From Stutzerimonas stutzeri (lineage in GTDB: Bacteria > Pseudomonadota > Gammaproteobacteria > Pseudomonadales > Pseudomonadaceae): DNA of 64,000 nucleotides. The stretch is taken from NCBI GenBank assembly GCA_002345575.1, contig DDVX01000006.1, positions 263,896-327,895 on the forward strand, written 5' to 3'. The position numbers and the translations under genes were made by a program. This document shows positions 61,107 to 64,000 of the stretch, piece after piece; the first letter of the stretch is position 1; each line of letters starts with the position of its first letter. A model generated the notes under the pieces. It searched no databases. It saw nothing but the letters and a program-made list of their open reading frames with translations, and was not told where the DNA came from.

Positions 61107-61538
61107 TCAGCCCAGCAGGTGGCGGATGACGAACACGGTCAGAAAGCCGCTGGCCATGAAGGCGGCCGTCGCGACCAGCGAGCGCGGCGACCGTCGCGAC
61201 AACCCGCAGACGCCATGCCCGCTCGTACAACCGGAGCCATACCGCGTGCCGATCCCGACCAACACACCAGCCGCGATTAGCGTCAAGGTGCTCGCCTCTA
61301 CGTCGATGTCTGGTTGCTCGAACGCGGCCTGAAACAGCACCGGCGCGATCACCAGCCCGGTAATGAAGGCAACACGCCAGAGCACATCGCCTTTGCCTGG
61401 CCGCATCAAGCCGCCGATCACGCCGCTAATGCCCGCGATTCTTCCGCTCAACAGAATAAACAAGGTCGCAGCAAGACCGATCAGCGCGCCCCCGGCGAGC
61501 GAGGACCACGGTGTGAAATGTACCCAGTCAATCGTCAT
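61107..61538 (-). CDS. YeeE/YedE-type transporter half, PmpA-like
   Basis: 143 residues, about four transmembrane segments. The signature GSGCTSGHGVCGLSRRS (about residues 101-117) contains the conserved cysteine of YeeE-like sulfur transporters. It is first structural gene after the ArsR repressor, overlapping it by 4 bp (ATGA), and therefore expressed when the repressor is released by sulfide or persulfide. Confidence 0.88.
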   Translation of the reverse strand: MTIDWVHFTPWSSLAGGALIGLAATLFILLSGRIAGISGVIGGLMRPGKGDVLWRVAFITGLVIAPVLFQAAFEQPDIDVEASTLTLIAAGVLVGIGTRYGSGCTSGHGVCGLSRRSPRSLVATAAFMASGFLTVFVIRHLLG

Positions 61539-61873
61539 GTCGAGGGTTCCTCGCGTTCGGGATGCTGACAGTAAAGCCGGTAGAGCACCTGCATAACCTC
61601 CATCGCTTGTTGGCTGGCGATGCTGTAATGCACTTGCTTGCCCTCGCGTCGGGTGCTGACCAAGCCGTTATGGCGCAGCACCGTGAGCTGCTGCGACAGG
61701 GTCGGCTGCACAATGCCCGTCGCATTGGCGAGGTCACCCACGCAGTGCTCACCCTGGGTCAGCTGGCAGAGCAACAGCAGGCGGTCAGGGTTGCCGAGCA
61801 CTTTCAGCAAGCCGCAGGCGTCCGCAGCACTGCGACGAAGCGTTTCGATATCGAGATCTGCCATGTGGGCCAT
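61535..61873 (-). CDS. bigR: BigR/SqrR-type persulfide-responsive ArsR repressor
   Basis: 112 residues, winged helix (GIVQPTLSQQLTVLRHNGLVSTRREGKQVHYSI, residues 53-85). Cys36 (RLLLLCQL) and Cys102 (YRLYCQHP) are 66 residues apart, the same spacing and sequence setting as Cys42 and Cys108 of Xylella BigR. Those two form a disulfide or tetrasulfide link on exposure to persulfide and release DNA. Arsenic-type metal-site cysteines (CxC in the recognition helix) are absent. It heads the operon with pmpA, pmpB and tauE and is divergent from the DUF2892-blh pair. An in-frame ATG at 61864 could be the true start. Confidence 0.9.
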   Translation of the reverse strand: MAHMADLDIETLRRSAADACGLLKVLGNPDRLLLLCQLTQGEHCVGDLANATGIVQPTLSQQLTVLRHNGLVSTRREGKQVHYSIASQQAMEVMQVLYRLYCQHPEREEPST

Positions 61874-61897
61874 TTTGTTCAGGTGGGTCAGGTGGAT

Positions 61898-61939
61898 TTG
61901 ACAATACGATTTATCAATATATATTTCAATAGATCGTAT
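61898..61939. promoter_or_regulatory. Overlapping divergent promoters inside a BigR-type operator
   Basis: Plus strand: TTGACA (61898-61903), 16 bp, TATATT (61920-61925), reading towards the DUF2892 gene. Minus strand: TTGAAA, 17 bp, TATTGT in the opposite direction over the same DNA, reading towards the ArsR gene. The promoter elements interleave with an inverted repeat ATACGAT (61904-61910) / ATCGTAT (61933-61939) around an AT-rich centre, the character of BigR/SqrR operators. One bound repressor could silence both sides. Confidence 0.72.
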
Positions 61940-62061
61940 AGGCGCTACAGCGGACGCCCGGTCGGAACTCGACGTCCCGCACTCGTCCTAAAAATATGCG
62001 GCATCGCTGTGACTTTTCACCTCGCCGCGCCCACCCCGCCGGCGCGAACCAGGAGATCAAC

Positions 62062-62496
62062 ATGTCATCGATACAGCAAAACAGTACCAATCATGACCAG
62101 GCGGACCGGGTTCGCCGCTCAACGTCCCAACCTGTGAATCAGGAAATCGATCGGCAAACGGACGAGAACATTCGTCGATTCAGCGGGATGGGACGAAGCG
62201 CAATCCTTCAGCGTATCGACGCCCTGGATCGCGAGTGGGACGTGGAGCGCGTGCTTGAGGTCAATGCCTCCTCGCTCGCGCTGTCTGGCTTGCTACTTGG
62301 CCTGACAGCAAACCGAAAGTGGTTTCTGCTGCCTGGCGTCGTGCTGCCGTTTCTTCTGCAACACGGCTTGCAGGGCTGGTGCCCGCCGCTGGCGATCTTG
62401 CGCCGGCTGGGTATCCGCACGCGGGGCGAGATCGATCAGGAAAAGTATGCACTGCTCAGTGCGCTGGAACAGGCACCGCTGAACACTCACCACTAG
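62062..62496 (+). CDS. DUF2892 (YgaP-like) membrane protein
   Basis: 144 residues from the ATG at 62062 (MSSIQQNSTNHDQADRVRRS), preceded by AGGAGA. A polar N-terminal 75 residues leads to two hydrophobic segments (LALSGLLLGLT, FLLPGVVLPFLLQ) and the DUF2892-typical end GWCPPLAILRRLGIRTRGEID. Such domains often accompany rhodaneses (YgaP). It is 11 bp before the Blh-like dioxygenase gene and under the BigR-type operator. Confidence 0.85.
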   Translation: MSSIQQNSTNHDQADRVRRSTSQPVNQEIDRQTDENIRRFSGMGRSAILQRIDALDREWDVERVLEVNASSLALSGLLLGLTANRKWFLLPGVVLPFLLQHGLQGWCPPLAILRRLGIRTRGEIDQEKYALLSALEQAPLNTHH

Positions 62497-62507
62497 CCGA
62501 GACCATC

Positions 62508-63257
62508 ATGATATTTCGCCAGCTGTTCGAGCCCGTGTCGTCCACTTATACCTACGTACTCGGGTGCGAGGACACCGGCCAGGCCGTGCTCATCGACCCG
62601 GTCATTTCCGCAACGGACCGCGACCTGGCCGAGCTGGCCAGGCTGGACCTGCAGCTGGCGTTCACCTTGGATACCCACATACATGCCGACCACATCACCG
62701 CCGCGCTGGAGCTGAAGAAGCAGACCGGCTGCCGTATCGCGGGGCCGGCTATCGACAAGTTGCCCTGCACGGATGTGGGCATCGAAGAAGGTGTCCCTTT
62801 CATCGTCGGCAGCCTGCAGTTCACACCCTTGCATACCCCCGGGCACACAGACGGGCACTTTGCCTATCTCCTCGCTGATCGCCTGTTCAGCGGTGATGCA
62901 TTGCTCATCGACGGCTGCGGTAGGACTGACTTTCAGAACGGCAGCGCCGACGACCTGTTTCACAGCGTTAGAAACAAGCTGTTCACGCTGCCAGACGACA
63001 CCCTGGTCTATCCCAGCCATGACTACAGCGGTCGACGAGTCTCGACCATCGCCCAGGAAAAGCAGCGCAATCCCCGACTCGGTGAAGCGATAACGTTGGA
63101 GCGCTTCCGCGACATCATGGCGGAACTGAACTTGCCCTATCCCGCGTTCATCGATCACGCCGTGCCGGGGAATCGCCAGTGCGGCGTATGCCCACCCGAC
63201 CTGACGGATAATTTCCGTCGCTATTGCGAACAGGTTGAGCACAGTCCTGAGGGTTGA
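62508..63257 (+). CDS. blh: Blh/ETHE1-like persulfide dioxygenase
   Basis: 249 residues from the ATG at 62508 (MIFRQLFEPVSSTYTYVLGC); the long upstream extension overlaps the DUF2892 gene in another frame. Metallo-beta-lactamase fold with THIHADHITAA (about residue 57), HTPGHTDGHFAYL, GDALLIDGCGRTDFQNG and YPSHDYSGR, the mononuclear iron ligands of ETHE1-type enzymes. The C-terminal segment NRQCGVCPPDL is usual for the bacterial Blh form. It oxidises glutathione persulfide to sulfite in the cytosol. Confidence 0.92.
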   Translation: MIFRQLFEPVSSTYTYVLGCEDTGQAVLIDPVISATDRDLAELARLDLQLAFTLDTHIHADHITAALELKKQTGCRIAGPAIDKLPCTDVGIEEGVPFIVGSLQFTPLHTPGHTDGHFAYLLADRLFSGDALLIDGCGRTDFQNGSADDLFHSVRNKLFTLPDDTLVYPSHDYSGRRVSTIAQEKQRNPRLGEAITLERFRDIMAELNLPYPAFIDHAVPGNRQCGVCPPDLTDNFRRYCEQVEHSPEG

Positions 63258-63358
63258 GCACGTCATGCCAGCCCCCTTGAGGCCCGGGGAATCCATCACC
63301 GTTCGCAGCCTCCAGGCGACGTTACCAAGCATCCATTTCGCTACGTGAGGGATTGAAT

Positions 63359-63571
63359 ATGAAGACCCCTGATCGACCCCGTTTCCGCGTGAGCGCAAAC
63401 CGGCAATCGGGAAGCCGCCGCGTTCGCTATGTCGAAACTAATCATCCAGATAGCCAGAACTGCACGATTTGCCAGCTGGATGAGGAAAACCCATCGTCTA
63501 TCGAGGCGTCTTCCAGCGCGCAAAACTCCGACGAGCAAAAACCTGGTGCCAAACCGGAGCTATCCGGATAG
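63359..63571 (+). CDS. Possible small protein of unknown function
   Basis: 70 codons from an ATG at 63359 with TGAGGGA about 8 bp upstream. The N-terminus is basic (KTPDRPRFRVSANRQSGSRRVR), the C-terminus polar, with a Cys pair CTIC in the middle (about residue 35). No family recognised. It may be a real small gene or a chance frame; the ribosome binding site is the main argument in favour. Confidence 0.3.
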   Translation: MKTPDRPRFRVSANRQSGSRRVRYVETNHPDSQNCTICQLDEENPSSIEASSSAQNSDEQKPGAKPELSG

Positions 63572-63718
63572 ATCGTTCAAACCACCAAACCCTCGGTATC
63601 TGATGGGCGGGGCTTGGCGCTCATACCCTGCGATATGAGTTTCGGTCTCGCCGATTCGCCCATCTACCACTTCGTCAGGACAAAAAAACGAGCTCCGCTA
63701 ACGCGCCCTTATCTACTT

Positions 63719-64000
63719 TTAGCTGAAACCTGCCCTTCGCGACAGGCCGCTTTTGGCCGATAGCTGCCGCTCATCCCACCGCGTCGTGTACCGCTGCGAC
63801 GGCATCTCGCGCCGCATCGCCCACTTAGGGGCTGCAGGGATACGACCGAGTCGCACTGTACCCCTGCCCTCGGGCATTAATCCGGTCGACTACAGCCATC
63901 AGCCGATCGGTACCCGGGCGTGTTAACGGGGTAAACCCTAACCCAGCACGACGTGGGCTGGAGCGATGGCTCAGCCTCGACTGCATTCTCGGGGCGCTCG
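63719..64000 (-). pseudogene. umuC-like fragment (DNA polymerase V), frameshifted, cut by the window edge
   Basis: On the minus strand the frame ending at 63719 reads GTVRLGRIPAAPKWAMRREM and then PSQRYTTRWDE, the C-terminus of UmuC-type Y-family polymerases. The preceding part PGTDRLMAVVDRINAR lies in a different frame; the switch falls near 63878 at CGAGGGCAGGGG and fits loss of two bases. After TTRWDE the normal end is replaced by repeat DNA (LSAKSGLSRR). The part of the gene beyond base 64000 is not visible. 63572-63718 holds nothing recognisable. Confidence 0.75.

Noticed and set aside
61535..61873. Arsenic-responsive ArsR
   Set aside because: The metal-site cysteines are missing and no ars genes are nearby; cysteine spacing fits persulfide-sensing BigR/SqrR.

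Overview
The window is high-GC gammaproteobacterial chromosome, most likely Pseudomonas in the broad sense and probably the Stutzerimonas (P. stutzeri) branch. The evidence is gene order. The blocks pyrE/crc, DUF4870-rph, yicC-gmk-rpoZ-spoT-ridA and kauB/aminotransferase-rpmG-rpmB follow the order known from P. aeruginosa. The dsbG-tlpA-dsbD/two-component block and the thiosulfate dehydrogenase (TsdBA) genes also fit. The species call is inference.

Layout. 1-1461: 487 codons of a membrane transporter that runs off the left edge. 1.6-9.6 kb: core housekeeping genes (nucleotide metabolism, RNA processing, stringent response, carbon catabolite control). 9.65-15.1 kb: envelope and quality-control genes (OmpA-like lipoprotein, FecR-domain protein, an FtsH paralogue, a LemA/TPM operon). 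15.2-26.1 kb: amine and dicarboxylate catabolism (glutaryl-CoA dehydrogenase and its CoA-transferase, KauB-like aldehyde dehydrogenase, omega-aminotransferase, GabD), interrupted by rpmG-rpmB, a TetR/hydrolase pair and a degenerate receiver-HDOD protein. A MITE-like element lies between gcdH and kauB. 26.3-27.3 kb: a truncated cytochrome c' gene and a cytochrome b561.

27.5-48 kb is an accessory island. It begins at tRNA-Arg(CCG), which has a broken 5'-half copy 103 bp upstream. The island carries a complete type III Druantia anti-phage system (druH-druE). It also carries a fragment resembling the sensor domain of RtcR-type activators, and a phage-type integrase with an excisionase and an XRE regulator that share three repeated operators. 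Next come two overlapping genes for giant tyrosine-recombinase-like proteins (1037 and 842 aa). They are separated from a divergent protein made of four helix-turn-helix repeats by about 0.95 kb of non-coding DNA containing four copies of one 14-bp palindrome. That recombinase/palindrome/HTH module is the least explained part of the window. A HigA antitoxin remnant closes the island.

48.4-63.3 kb is sulfur and c-type cytochrome metabolism: a triheme cytochrome with a TsdA-like diheme cytochrome, a tsdB-tsdA operon, a periplasmic disulfide set (DsbG, TlpA-like, DsbD) with a divergent two-component system, a CstB-like persulfide dioxygenase/rhodanese, and a BigR/SqrR-type persulfide-responsive locus (ArsR repressor, PmpA, PmpB, TauE; divergent DUF2892 protein and Blh/ETHE1-like dioxygenase). 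Together these would oxidise thiosulfate to tetrathionate, handle periplasmic thiols, and detoxify sulfide and persulfide with sulfite export. A frameshifted umuC remnant runs off the right edge.
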